A DNA stretch of 64,000 bases, from the NCBI RefSeq assembly GCF_040115645.1, contig NC_089548.1:310001-374000 (forward strand), given 5' to 3'. Numbering within the stretch: the first letter of the stretch is position 1; every line of letters begins with the position of its first letter. Below the pieces are notes generated by a model that saw only the letters and a list, made by a program, of their open reading frames with translations, was not told the origin of the DNA and searched no databases. Made by a program: the position numbers and the translations under genes. This stretch comes from Euwallacea fornicatus (taxonomy: Eukaryota > Arthropoda > Insecta > Coleoptera > Curculionidae). Below are positions 37,854-47,826 of this stretch, in pieces.

Positions 37854-39041
37854 TATATTCCAAGACAACTTGGAATAGTCGTTTCGTTTGGGGAAGTGTG
37901 TGTTTCATCTGTATGTACGGATACCTACTATTCGTCAATTTACTTGAAACTGATTCCCAGAAAGTTTGAACGATTTGTGAAAGGTCGTTTGGAAAAATGA
38001 AGTAATTCACTATCGTACAGGAAAAATTGATCATTCAACTTTTCCTGGCAGACAAATGTTAAAAAAAAATTGCAAATATGTTCTAAAGACAGCATTTTAC
38101 TATTCAAGGTATTATTAAAACTTGTAACTAAGAAAAGAGAATATTGCGGAAAAAGAAAATAGCTCATACCAAGAAGTTATCGGAGTATGATGGAAGATCG
38201 ATTATTAGCCGCATCAGTAAAAACCCAAAAGTAAGTGCTGTGTAAAAAAAAATAAACTACGCAGAACGTTATAACGACAAGGATTTTGCCGTTTGGAAGG
38301 CCGTTTTTTTAGCGACGATAATAAATATAACACCTGGGGAAATCGTGGAAAGCAAATACTGTGGAGAAAATCGAATACCGAACTAGATTCTCAAATTTGA
38401 AGATTCACAGTAAAACATGGTGGAGGTTCGGTGTTGGTATAGGGGGTGTATGGCAGCGAGTGGAGTGGGCGCATTACATTTTATCGACGGCATAATGAAC
38501 AAATTCTTTGAGTGCAGAAAAATTGGGGATTTTGGAACATCCGAAGATTTATGCTAACAATTATCCAAAGCACACAATCGCCCGATTTAAATGTAACTGA
38601 GCATTTGTGGGATATTTTAGAAAAAAAATGGAGCTATAAGGGTTTCGAATGAAAATGTGTTGAAAACAGCAATTCAAGAAAAATGGGAAAAAATTCATCC
38701 CTCGGTTGCAGAAAATTTAGCCAAATCGATGCCACGCCGCTTGAAAATGGCGGTGGACCAAAAAGAATGCTCAACAAAATATTAGATTTAATATTAATTT
38801 TTTTTATGTTGCAGTGACGTGTACCGTTTTGGCTGTTGTCTAAATTTTGTTAGTTTTCTGTTTAATCAGCTGCGACTTTTTATTAATTAGAAATAAAGTC
38901 GTTTTAAGTTTTAGCGATAATAACAATTAATAAACAGTGATTTCTGCCTCTAAAGGTTTTTTGTTAACTTTTCAATTCCGTCGGAAAAACAAAATTATAA
39001 CGTGAAATTTTAAGGTAAATAGTTTTGGCAGCGATACACTG

Positions 39042-39119
39042 TATGTGTATAAATAACAAAATATACAAATCAGTGTAAATCAGAATTTAATAAAAAATCT
39101 CTCCGCACTTACCCCACTG
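39042..39119 (-). repeat. terminus CAGTGGGGTAAGTGCGG (copy 2)
   Basis: On the minus strand from 39119 the sequence reads CAGTGGGGTAAGTGCGG and continues with AAATTCTGATTTACACTGATTTG, matching 3735-3800. It ends abruptly at the Tc1 element at 39041 and resumes at 36976, so the Tc1 insertion split it. Confidence 0.65.
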
Positions 39120-40125
39120 CACCTTGCACTCTATTTCGGCAAAAGAAACTGTCTGGAAATGGCAGTCACGCTCTTTCCTTCCAAAAAGGCATTTACAACC
39201 ATTTTCCCAAGTCTATACCTTGTGGCACGTTTATTCCTGTAAAAGAAGCGACGTATGGGGTGATTTAAACTGTGAAATTTCTTCGGTAAACTCACTTCAG
39301 TTGTGTACCCGGTTTCAGTGTCCAAATTAAGAATATCGCTGTAATCTTGTAGCATATCTGATGTCGACTATTTACAAAATAACACAATTTTAGGCTGCTT
39401 GATATTTCAAAACAATTTCATGTCACTTGTGACAGCAGGTTCCTATGACCTTTTAAAAGGAAATAATTTTAATTTGCGCTATTACTCATCAGCTTAATAA
39501 ACATTAAAAACCGTGTTTTATCATAATAATTGTGTTACTTTCGTCCGATTGTGTAAATATTTGAAAAATATAAAAATTTCTTTATGATATCACGTCGCCC
39601 ATCATTTGCCCACATTCTCTCACGCCTTCCGGCACATCACAGAGAGCCGCGGAAACGTATCTCACCCCCGCATCTTCAGAATTGTTTTTATCTTATTTTT
39701 TTCTGTCATCTACGCACTCTGATGCGATGTTCATAGAGAATTCGTGCTTTGCTTCGTGTAGCTAGTTTTTACTTTTTACTCACAAGTCGCGGGGGTCATC
39801 GAGGTCATACTGGACATCATTGTCTCGAAATGGCAGTTATAAATGCCGTTTAGAGCGGTTTTTCTCCTTATAGGGCCATAAGTATGCAGGAAGATTTTTC
39901 CGAGTTGACTTTGTCGGCAGTGCCATAAAGCGTTCGGTGTCGGGACATTCGGTGGAATTATGACGGTTTTTATTGCAAAATATGCCCGAAATCGTCAAAA
40001 CGTTTTAATATTTCAGGATGAGGAAAATTTAAAAGGTTGAAAGTCAGTAGTTTATTCCTGGAAAAGTAAATTTATAGTGGCTTTTAATTCTTTCTCATTC
40101 ATTGCTGTTCTATCTTTTTTCTGTA
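39120..40125. other. no recognisable gene
   Basis: A minus-strand frame at 39131-39355 is open for 74 codons, with FFYRNKRATRYRLGKMVV near its middle, but shows no known motif or splice borders. Confidence 0.3.
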
Positions 40126-40394
40126 GCTACTCAGTGAGTATGACCATACATAAAGTAACCAATGGCTCACTTACAGTCGAAATACCTGCTCGATATCTGG
40201 ATGTCAAATTAATAATCAGTGATTTGGTTCAGAAAAACGGATCGGATGGCCCCGCAATGTATAATTTATTTAGTGAATTTTTTTTTATCTGATCTGCCTC
40301 AACGAACCAAAACAGTCGAAGTAAACACGACCAGTTTCGAAGAAACGTTAGTGTTTATTATCTCATCGACCGCTAATGGAGAAGGGGTGGAGGT
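40126..40394 (+). pseudogene. possible C2-like exon split by a frameshift
   Basis: A strong acceptor (long pyrimidine tract, CTTTTTTCTGTAG) ends at 40125. The frame then reads TIHKVTNGSLTVEIPARYL and DVKLIISDLVQKNGSDGP, up to a run of nine T at 40277-40285. In the next frame it continues FFLSDLPQRTKTVEVNTTSF, EETLVFIIS and ends at a donor-like GAG|GTGTGAG near 40394. The order of a Leu/Val strand, a basic KTK strand and FEETLVF is reminiscent of C2 domains. No calcium-binding Asp set is evident. Either a one-base error in the T run, or a broken exon. Family assignment is weak. Confidence 0.35.
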
Positions 40395-42713
40395 GTGAGC
40401 ATCATGCTGAGTTTGGACAATCTCATTACGTCCAGGATTACTTGCACTTTCGTAGGTATAAATTCAAAACTCGTCATCACCATTCTATATAATGCGAATC
40501 TTCTGCCGATGGAAATTGTCTTCTTCTGTAGCTTCTTTTAAATCTACATATTATTCCTAACTTGACTGGACAATGTTTGCCGATAATCACTGCTAACCAT
40601 AATAATTAATTTCTATTCAGGTTGTCATTCCTGTATTAAGTGTGAAGCACGTAGCAGGAATACGCCTGAAGCATCACTAAGCAATCAGCTTCCTAGAATA
40701 AAGCTTTGTGATTCGTTAAGCGCCTTTCTTAAAAGGGAGGTGCATGAAGAAGTTCCAGGAATTCGTTATTGTTCAGAAAGTCACACGAAGAGTACTGAAC
40801 TTATTTCACAGAACATCGGAAATGCATTGAGTTAAGCTGAGGACGAAATAAATTTAGAATAATTCCTTGTTGATGTATCATTAATAAATAGAGTGGGATT
40901 CGTCGTGGATTATCAGTAATCGCACAGCCGTTTAGCTTTAGTTGTCTCACCTTGATTAATAACCGTCCAAACACGGATCATTAATATGTGGTCTGAATAG
41001 ATTAATATGGATTAGTCCCGGCAGATCTCATTTGAATTCTTTAGAGTCCGCTTCGGGAATTCACGAACGCATACTCTCCATCAAGCTCCAAAAACAAAAA
41101 GGCAACCAAGTGAAAATAAAACAGAAAATAGCCAGGAGCAACAATACCATTAAAGACCAATAGAGACCCGATCCAATATTTAAATTATGGCCATTATAAA
41201 ATGTGTATGGCAGCGAGTGCAAGGGAGTGTGACTGGGGAACCTGAGGCTACACTCGGGACTACCCCCTGAAAACCGCTCGATAAAAACTTGCTCTATATA
41301 ATTATGTATTTTTTATACACATACTTAGCCAAAAGCGGTCTGATAGTCGTTAATCTTTAATACATAATTGATAGGTGCGTGGTGCCCGATAGAATTTAAG
41401 AAATGCTCTTCCAGTGGTTTGGGCTTAAGGCGCGTTGTGCAGGAGGGCTTTAGTCGTCGCCAAAAAGAACGTTTTTCATAGGCAACATTCCTCTTGGGAA
41501 CGACCGAAGGGGGGGGGGGGGGGGAGGAACAAATTGGATATTTTTCAAAAAGGTTTTCGAAGCGAGAGGGAAAAGACAGCATTTACAGGGTCTATTTTTT
41601 ACCCTAGTGTTCATTTAAAAGTTCAAATTGGAACAAAATCGTACTAAAAACAAACATGTAGTTGGCTTAATATTCATTACTTACCACCAAGCCCCTCGTT
41701 AGAAATTGAACCATTATCTTACACGACCAGACTTGATTAAAATATGCATTAAATTTGCAACAGAGTTAGTCAGGGTGCATATGTTCATACGAGAATGAAG
41801 CAGTAAATTGCTTGATTATCAGCATTCAAACCGACCGTGGGATTTTCAAAATTCAATTACCGCTAAACGAATACACGGCCAGTGTAGAAAAATGAGGAGT
41901 CGTAGTCGACGTGACAGCAGAATCACATTCCGAAAAAATAAAGGTCTTTTGATAAATTTAACAGTGGAAGTTATTCCTATTGTTGATACTTGAAACCATC
42001 AGCCGAAAGAGAGCAGAGCCACCATCAAGTTACATGACAAAAACACAAAGCCACCGTTTTCAATCATGCTCATCCTGAAAGGGCAGAGGCGTAGTGGCAA
42101 TGGCAGTTATGAATTCCTTCAATTCCCATTTACTTAAGTGCAGGCTTCATCAAGGTTTCCTTTTTAAACCGCACATTTTAGCTTTATAAGTATAATTCCT
42201 CCCTTACAGATTTATTTACGAAATATAATCCTTCATTCAGTGCAATTATCATTGCGTTGATAAAAATTGAAAGATTTGTTGCGGCGCCTCACGAACTTTA
42301 ATGATGGTCTTGTATGATAAATTTTGAATGTGATTTGGCGGTGTGACGAGTGGTCACTGATCAGGCGGTCGGGAACAAAAATGAAAATTAATTAAAACAT
42401 GTTCTGGTCTGCCATTCGGATTAGGAAGAAATGAATGGATGAAGAAGCAAAGGAGAACAATGATCGGGGTCCGTGTGACAATACATGATAGATCGGCGCG
42501 ATTCCATCTCGCTGCAGCCGTTCTACAATGGGCCATTTATTTATTTATAAGTCCAATTTTGTTCTCATTTGAATATTTTCCTTTCCCTCTCTTATTTTAT
42601 TCCTTTATCCCGAGAATATGTTATTAGAGATGTAATCACCGGTTTAATCATGTTTGGCAAATAAGCACTAATTTTTTTAATTTGTCGTTTTGTGAACTTG
42701 AAATCATGGCTCT
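40395..42713. other. no recognisable gene; G-run at 41509-41524
   Basis: No assignable ORF. A run of 16 G lies at 41509-41524. The rest is ordinary AT-rich sequence. Confidence 0.4.
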
Positions 42714-43437
42714 ACAGGATGTTTGGTAAAATTTTTTGGGTGACGGGGGAAGTCGTTTGGAACCGATTTAGTTTTAATAGTGCTCTCGACTGGTACTAAA
42801 TGTATTCAGTAAAGTAAACGTATACATTTTCAATACAAGTGATGAAAATTAAAATTCGGACTTTATAAGAACAAAAAAAGAAGTAGTAAGTTCGAAGAAA
42901 GCGAAGAAATGATAAAGTTTGAATTATTAGAAATAATGTTTTTTCTTAAGTATTCTCGACTCCTAATTCCTTCATTTTATTGTTATTGACGTAGAAATCT
43001 ATAGAAGTCTTTTTTACTAAATTTACTTATGTGTTACACCATTGGATAGGACACTTAATATTTTTTGCCGCAGATCAAGCTCTGTATGAATCTTCGTTGA
43101 AATTCAATTTTATTTCTAATAATTTAAACTCTGTCATTTCTTCATTTCCTTCTAACTATTTTTTTTGTCCTTATAATGCCGGAATTTTAATTTTTATGGT
43201 TTATTTAGAAGCAGGCATTCACGTTACAGAATAAACTTAAGTCAAACCGATAGCACTAGTACAGGGCATTAGTAATAAAGTTATTAAGGGCAAAATTTAA
43301 AATTTTGTAAAATTTATTAAAAAGTATTAAAAAAATTCCAAAACCATAACTTACAAAAATAAATTTAATTTAATCGGTTTTAAATGACTTACTCTGTCGC
43401 CCAGAAAATGTTGTCAAACTTTCTACCAAACACCCTG
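42714..43437. mobile_element. old Tc1/mariner-type MITE
   Basis: The left end CAGGATGTTTGGTAAAATTTT and the inverted right end CAGGGTGTTTGGTAGAAAGTT, both beside TA, align for about 80 diverged bases. No transposase motif inside. Confidence 0.55.
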
Positions 43438-43509
43438 TAGATTGTTTAGTTTTATAGAAAAAGTTAGAATACACGTTATCAGGAATTAAATCCATGAATG
43501 GGGATTATA

Positions 43510-43600
43510 AATATCTGGGGTCACCGCGGAGTCCTGACTTAAATCCACTAGATTTTTTTAGTCTTGTTTGTGACCTGTTTAATCTTAATTCTGGCTTGTG
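43510..43600 (+). pseudogene. Tc1/mariner transposase fragment
   Basis: The plus strand codes for GSPRSPDLNPLDFFSL, the third catalytic Asp region, with nothing readable on either side. Confidence 0.5.
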
Positions 43601-44934
43601 AATGAGATACTCCCAGTTTAAACTTCAGAGGCAATTAGAATAGACAATGACAGAGAAATGAAGGCATTATTTAGGAAGACGGGCGCCTAATTTTAATAGC
43701 ATATAGGCATCTAATTTATTTTGTTATTGACCATTCTCTCGTAGTTAGCTGCTACCACCTATGAAGAACCTTAGAGCTTATTATTTCTAATGATGTTGCT
43801 TTTGTTGCCCCATAAGGCTTCCGCCCGAAAGAAAAATCGTTCAACTTATTGAGCATATTGTTGAAAGGTAGTTAGTCCATATTAATTGCTTACCACCTGA
43901 TGGGTGAAAATATTGGCTTATTTGATTCTTTTCCGAGAAAATATGAATATCGTTATGAGATTTATAATAAACGTCATTATCGTGAATATATGTACACACG
44001 TTACAAGTCGTGACTATCGCTGCCCACCGTGTAATGAGGGGGCCCGCCTGCCTGCTTATAGCACCAAAGATCTGGATCTTTGCGAATCTCTTCTTCGTCT
44101 TGTTAAGCTGGATCGTGCACGCTCTTTCTCTCTGCTTCCTCGAAAATTTTATTGCCGATATAATCGATGAATAATTGCGCGAACTGTTTGAAAAGTTCTT
44201 GTGAGAATATTGCCTCTATCCATGTTTAATGTTGCCTAATCATAAGGTGTTCGCCATAACGAGTTTATTTAAATCTGTTGTCAGTGGTAACGCCTCTTTA
44301 GCGCCTTTTTCTTTTTATTAACAAAAGCTTGCATATAGAATTAATCTCCGTCATAACAGGTGTGAAATAAATATGCAGCTATTAGTTTAGTCCCTTCGTA
44401 GCAACTCTGGCTCGATATGAACCTCTCTAATCATGTTGATACTTTCTGAGTAAACCTACGAAAAATTTGATTTTTTGAAAATATAATTCATGTGGTTGAT
44501 TTGACTTGACATTAATCAAAGTTAAGATCACGACAAGTTTCACGAGCAATTTCATGATCAAATACTTGAACCGACAAGTATTACCAGATTTTAAATCATG
44601 TTGAAGGGTACTGAATATATATGGTGTCCCAATGAAAAGTAGTCACCCCGTATATTTAGTATACTGTCATATTTAAAGAAAGTTCGCGAAACACCTCGAT
44701 CGATATTTCTCGGAGGATATGTTTTGACGTACGTTAGACAACTGAACGAGCAACCCCCTGAAAGAGGACGACGACAAACCCTTCAAACTTAAATAGAGGA
44801 GAAGGGTTAATTAATGCCTCATTTTAAAGGTTTTGGAACTATATTTACAGCAAACTACGATAAAAGTAATTTTGACAATCAGTTTTTGCGAAAAGTTTCA
44901 TTTTATTTGCCATCGTTAATTTACCTATAAAAAG
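43601..44934. other. no recognisable gene; one solitary element end
   Basis: TATGGTGTCCCAATGAAAAG at about 44620 and CACCCCGTATA at 44645 look like element termini close together. No ORF is assignable. Confidence 0.35.
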
Positions 44935-45197
44935 CACAATTCAAAGATTTATTTAAATTAAATGATCGAAATGACCTCCATTTGTTTCCATATAAAAATA
45001 TAAACGTGATTCAAACATTCCACGTATATTTTGTAAAACTGCTGGCGATGATTGGCAGCACACCCAAATCATCCGTTGTCATAATTCATCCAAAGAAGTT
45101 GATTCTATTTGGTATATTTTAGATTTATGATACCCTTACATAAAAATCCCATGTCGTCAAATCTGGCGATCTTGCTGGCCATTTGATATATCAGCAG
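44935..45197 (-). pseudogene. D-x41-D transposase C-terminal fragment
   Basis: Minus strand: WPARSPDLTTWDFYVRVS near 45145-45197, several stops, then RGMFESRLYFYMETNGGHFD, HL near 44940-45005. Both the third-Asp motif and the NGGHFEHL-like tail are recognisable. The N-terminal part may be the fragment at 46430-46600, separated by a hAT relic. Confidence 0.6.
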
Positions 45198-45311
45198 TTT
45201 TCAAACTGTGGGACGTGCCCTTATATAATTAGGAAGTGCCACAGATTGAAAAAAAATCTTTATTAAAATTTTATTTAACAGACAAAAAAACTCCTTCTAA
45301 GGTACTAATGA

Positions 45312-45980
45312 CTAGTTGCTAACATGTGCTTGTTCTAAGGCGCACAACCTCCCTAAATTTGATCCTATATTAGAGATGGTCATTCTGAGTCCATTTTCTA
45401 CCTAAAATTTTCTTCGGTATTTAGCCTTCAATACAGCAAATGGCAAAAATATACTTTCACATAGATAAGATGTTGGAAAATGCAACGGAATTCTGAGCGT
45501 TTTGACTTTTAACAAGTAGTCACTCGGAAGTTTGGTCCAAAAATTTGGTAAAGATTTGTTAACAAAATTTGATTTTTGAGAGGTGCTTGATGAAATATCG
45601 ATCAATTGTTCTTCTTAAAGTGATAGCCCGATAAATGTGTTGTCAAATGAATTTAAATCTCAGCTCTAGTCGGACAAATGATACCATCTTTTGCAAAGAA
45701 AAATCGTCTGAAATTTGCACTCAGGTTTTCTAAATAATCTCCTAGGGCATTTAGCATCACAGCTTTGTGAGTTTCTTCAAATGGAAAACCCTGCATAAAT
45801 TCACACAACGCAGGAAACATATTAAAATAGTTTTTTTTTAATTTGTTATCTCATAACTGCATTTTCTTACAAAAAAAGTCAATCTTTTTACTCATATCAA
45901 AACACGTTAAAAAAAAGCTGTTAATCCTATTGGAGCCCTATAAGACAGATTTTGAAATTTGCAGCGATTAGGGAACAGCA
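45312..45980 (-). pseudogene. hAT transposase C-terminal (dimerisation) region
   Basis: Minus strand, in two or three frames. MFPALCEFMQGF and NLSANFRRFFFAKDG lie near 45640-45830. Then NFWTKLPSDYLLKVKTLRIP leads into LHFPTSYLCESIF and AVLKAKYRRKF (45402-45560). After a stop, SNLGRLCALEQAHVSN ends with TAG at 45312. The FPTSYLCESxF-AxxKxKYRxxL-QAH order is the hallmark of the hAT C-terminal domain in ZBED5/FAM200-like transposases. Upstream debris to about 45980 (MSKKIDFFCKKMQL) probably belongs to it. Inactive. Confidence 0.75.
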
Positions 45981-46029
45981 CTGATTTCTGTGATATCCTA
46001 CAGTTATCAAAATTTTTTATTTTTCCCGA

Positions 46030-46350
46030 GTAACTCTGATTCTGACTCTAACCAATCGTGGCCTCGAACGATTATGCAGGACATGAAAGTTTTTGAAATT
46101 TAGAGAGGTTTTGAGGCAAAACGGCTCTAATTAGAAGATTGATGGTAGGTGTTGAGTACGATAACATCCATGTGAAAGTTTTTCAATTAGATAATCTATA
46201 CAGGCGTAAAAAATAATCATATGTCCAGGGCTCGCAAGAACATCTAGTATTTTGATAGAAAACAACGTCTTAAAGTTAAAAAAAAATGTGAATCAAATAA
46301 TAAACTTAATGGCAGTTTTGGATTTTTTGGCTAGTTTTTCATGATAAATA
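46030..46350. repeat. dispersed repeat, copy B
   Basis: Matches 11530-11740: TAACCAATCGTGGCCTCGAA, TTTTTGAAATTT and GGTTTTGAGGCAA in the same order. It lies between the hAT relic and a transposase fragment. Confidence 0.5.
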
Positions 46351-46429
46351 CTTTGTTTTATCCATGTCGCAAAAAAAGCAAATTTTTGTTTACCAGCGTC
46401 GGTATTACCAAGTTTACGTAGTTTACCAG

Positions 46430-46600
46430 GTGTCTAATATCCCAATTCAAACATTGAGCTTTTCAAGTTGTTGTATATGCTCTGCTTGCATTAATTGGGA
46501 TTTAATTTCGCTCCAATATCGACAGTTGTGCTGATTCACGTGACCTTTAGGAAAAATTAATATTTGTCTGAGAAAAAATGCCGTAGAATGGGTGTCGATT
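46430..46600 (-). pseudogene. Tc1/mariner transposase fragment (first catalytic block)
   Basis: Minus strand: ILIFPKGHVNQHNCRYWSE, matching the segment after the first catalytic Asp in these transposases (DEAHFxLxGxVNxQNCRxW). The DEA itself is not readable. It may be the upstream half of the fragment at 44935-45197. Confidence 0.5.
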
Positions 46601-46712
46601 ATTTTTTAAGCATTCCGCCATGATTTCACAAAATCGTAGACTTCTTCGAAAATCATTTTAATTTAGTTCATGCATAGATTTATTTTGTAAGGATGAAATG
46701 TATATACATATA

Positions 46713-47818
46713 CAAGGTGTTACAAATTAGTAGGTCAATTCGCTAACCACAGATTTTTTGAATGAAAATAAGTCGATTTTCCTTATGCGACTTTTTTCTT
46801 TGGCGTTTTATACTCACTATACAGAGTGTTAAAGTTATTAAAAAATTAATTTATTTGGTTAATAACTTCGGTACTTCTTATGGTATTTTAATGAAATTTT
46901 GTAATGATGCACAGTTCGATGAGGCGTTCTTTTCCTATAATTTAGGTTAAAAAAAATTTAATCGGAGAAGGGAAATTAGGGGTCACGGACATGCCCCCCC
47001 CCCAACCTTTTTTTTGTACGCGCCAATGGTGAACGTGTTTAAATCTTTAAATTAAATATCCTTTTATATTAATTTTTTCATTCTTGTGAAATTTTGATTT
47101 ACCGCTTACTTTAGAAAATATTTCAGCATATTGCCTTTCAATACATGGTAATGCGGTGAAGCACCATCCAACTGAAACCACACATTTTTGATGCACATTT
47201 AGGGGCAAATCATCTAGTAAATCTCTAAATGAATTTATTAAAAAAATTGAAATTGTTCAGTATTTAATCGCGGAGGGACTAAAATCGGACCTACGAGAAA
47301 ATTGTCAACTATTCCTGCCCAGATATTTAAACGAATATGTGGTTTCAGTTGGATGGTGCTTCACCGCATTACCATGTATTAAGAGGCAATATGTTGGAAT
47401 ATTTTCTAAAGTAAGCAGTAAATCAAAATTTTACAAGAATGAAAAAATTAAGATAAAAGAATATTTAATTTAAAGATTTAAACACGTTCACCATTGGCGC
47501 GTGCAAAAAAAAGGTTGGGAGGGGGGGGGGGGGGGTGCATGTCCGTGACCCCTAATTTCCCTTCTCCGATTAAAATTTTTTTAACCAAAATTATAGGAAA
47601 AGAACGCCTCATCGAACTGTGCATCACTACAAAATTTCATTAAAATACCATAAGAAGTACCGAAGTTATTAAGCAAATAAATTAATTTTTTGATAACTTT
47701 AACACTCTGTATAGTGAGTATAAAACGCTAAAGAAAAAGGTCGCGTAAGGAAAGTCGACTTATTTTCACTCAAAAAATCTGTGGTTAGCGGATTGACATA
47801 CTAATTTGTAACACTCTG
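46713..47818. mobile_element. long-palindrome (foldback) element
   Basis: Two arms of about 475 bases (46713-47183 and 47338-47818) are inverted copies around a 154-base centre. TA flanks both ends. Each arm holds the same transposase slice: on the plus strand at 47338-47415, MWFQLDGASPHYHV, with the second catalytic Asp; its inverted copy lies in the left arm. The arms differ mainly in a C10/G15 homopolymer and scattered bases, so the palindrome is fairly young. A TIR-like CAGAGTGTTAAAG lies inside each arm. A shorter relative is at 53339-54065. Confidence 0.8.
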
Positions 47819-47826
47819 TATATATA

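Larger units (their letters stand above)
36977..39041 (+). mobile_element. Tc1 (DD34E) element, interrupted and decayed
   Basis: Long inverted ends (about 36977-37200 and 38815-39041) share blocks such as AAAACTTAAAACGACTTTA and AACAATTAATNAAC. The plus strand at 38180-38790 holds the transposase in pieces: RSIISRISKNPK (HTH), FFSDDNKYNTWGNRG (first Asp), VKHGGGSVLV, and TQSPDLNVTEHLWDILEKKW with the final Glu. Stops are frequent. It was inserted in the terminal region of a CAGTGGGGTAAGTGCG element, whose halves lie at 36829-36976 and 39042-39119. It is itself interrupted by the element at 37231-37853. Confidence 0.7.

Noticed and set aside
42354..42627. Overlapping 60-codon frames on both strands
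   Set aside because: No motif, and mutual overlap on opposite strands suggests chance.
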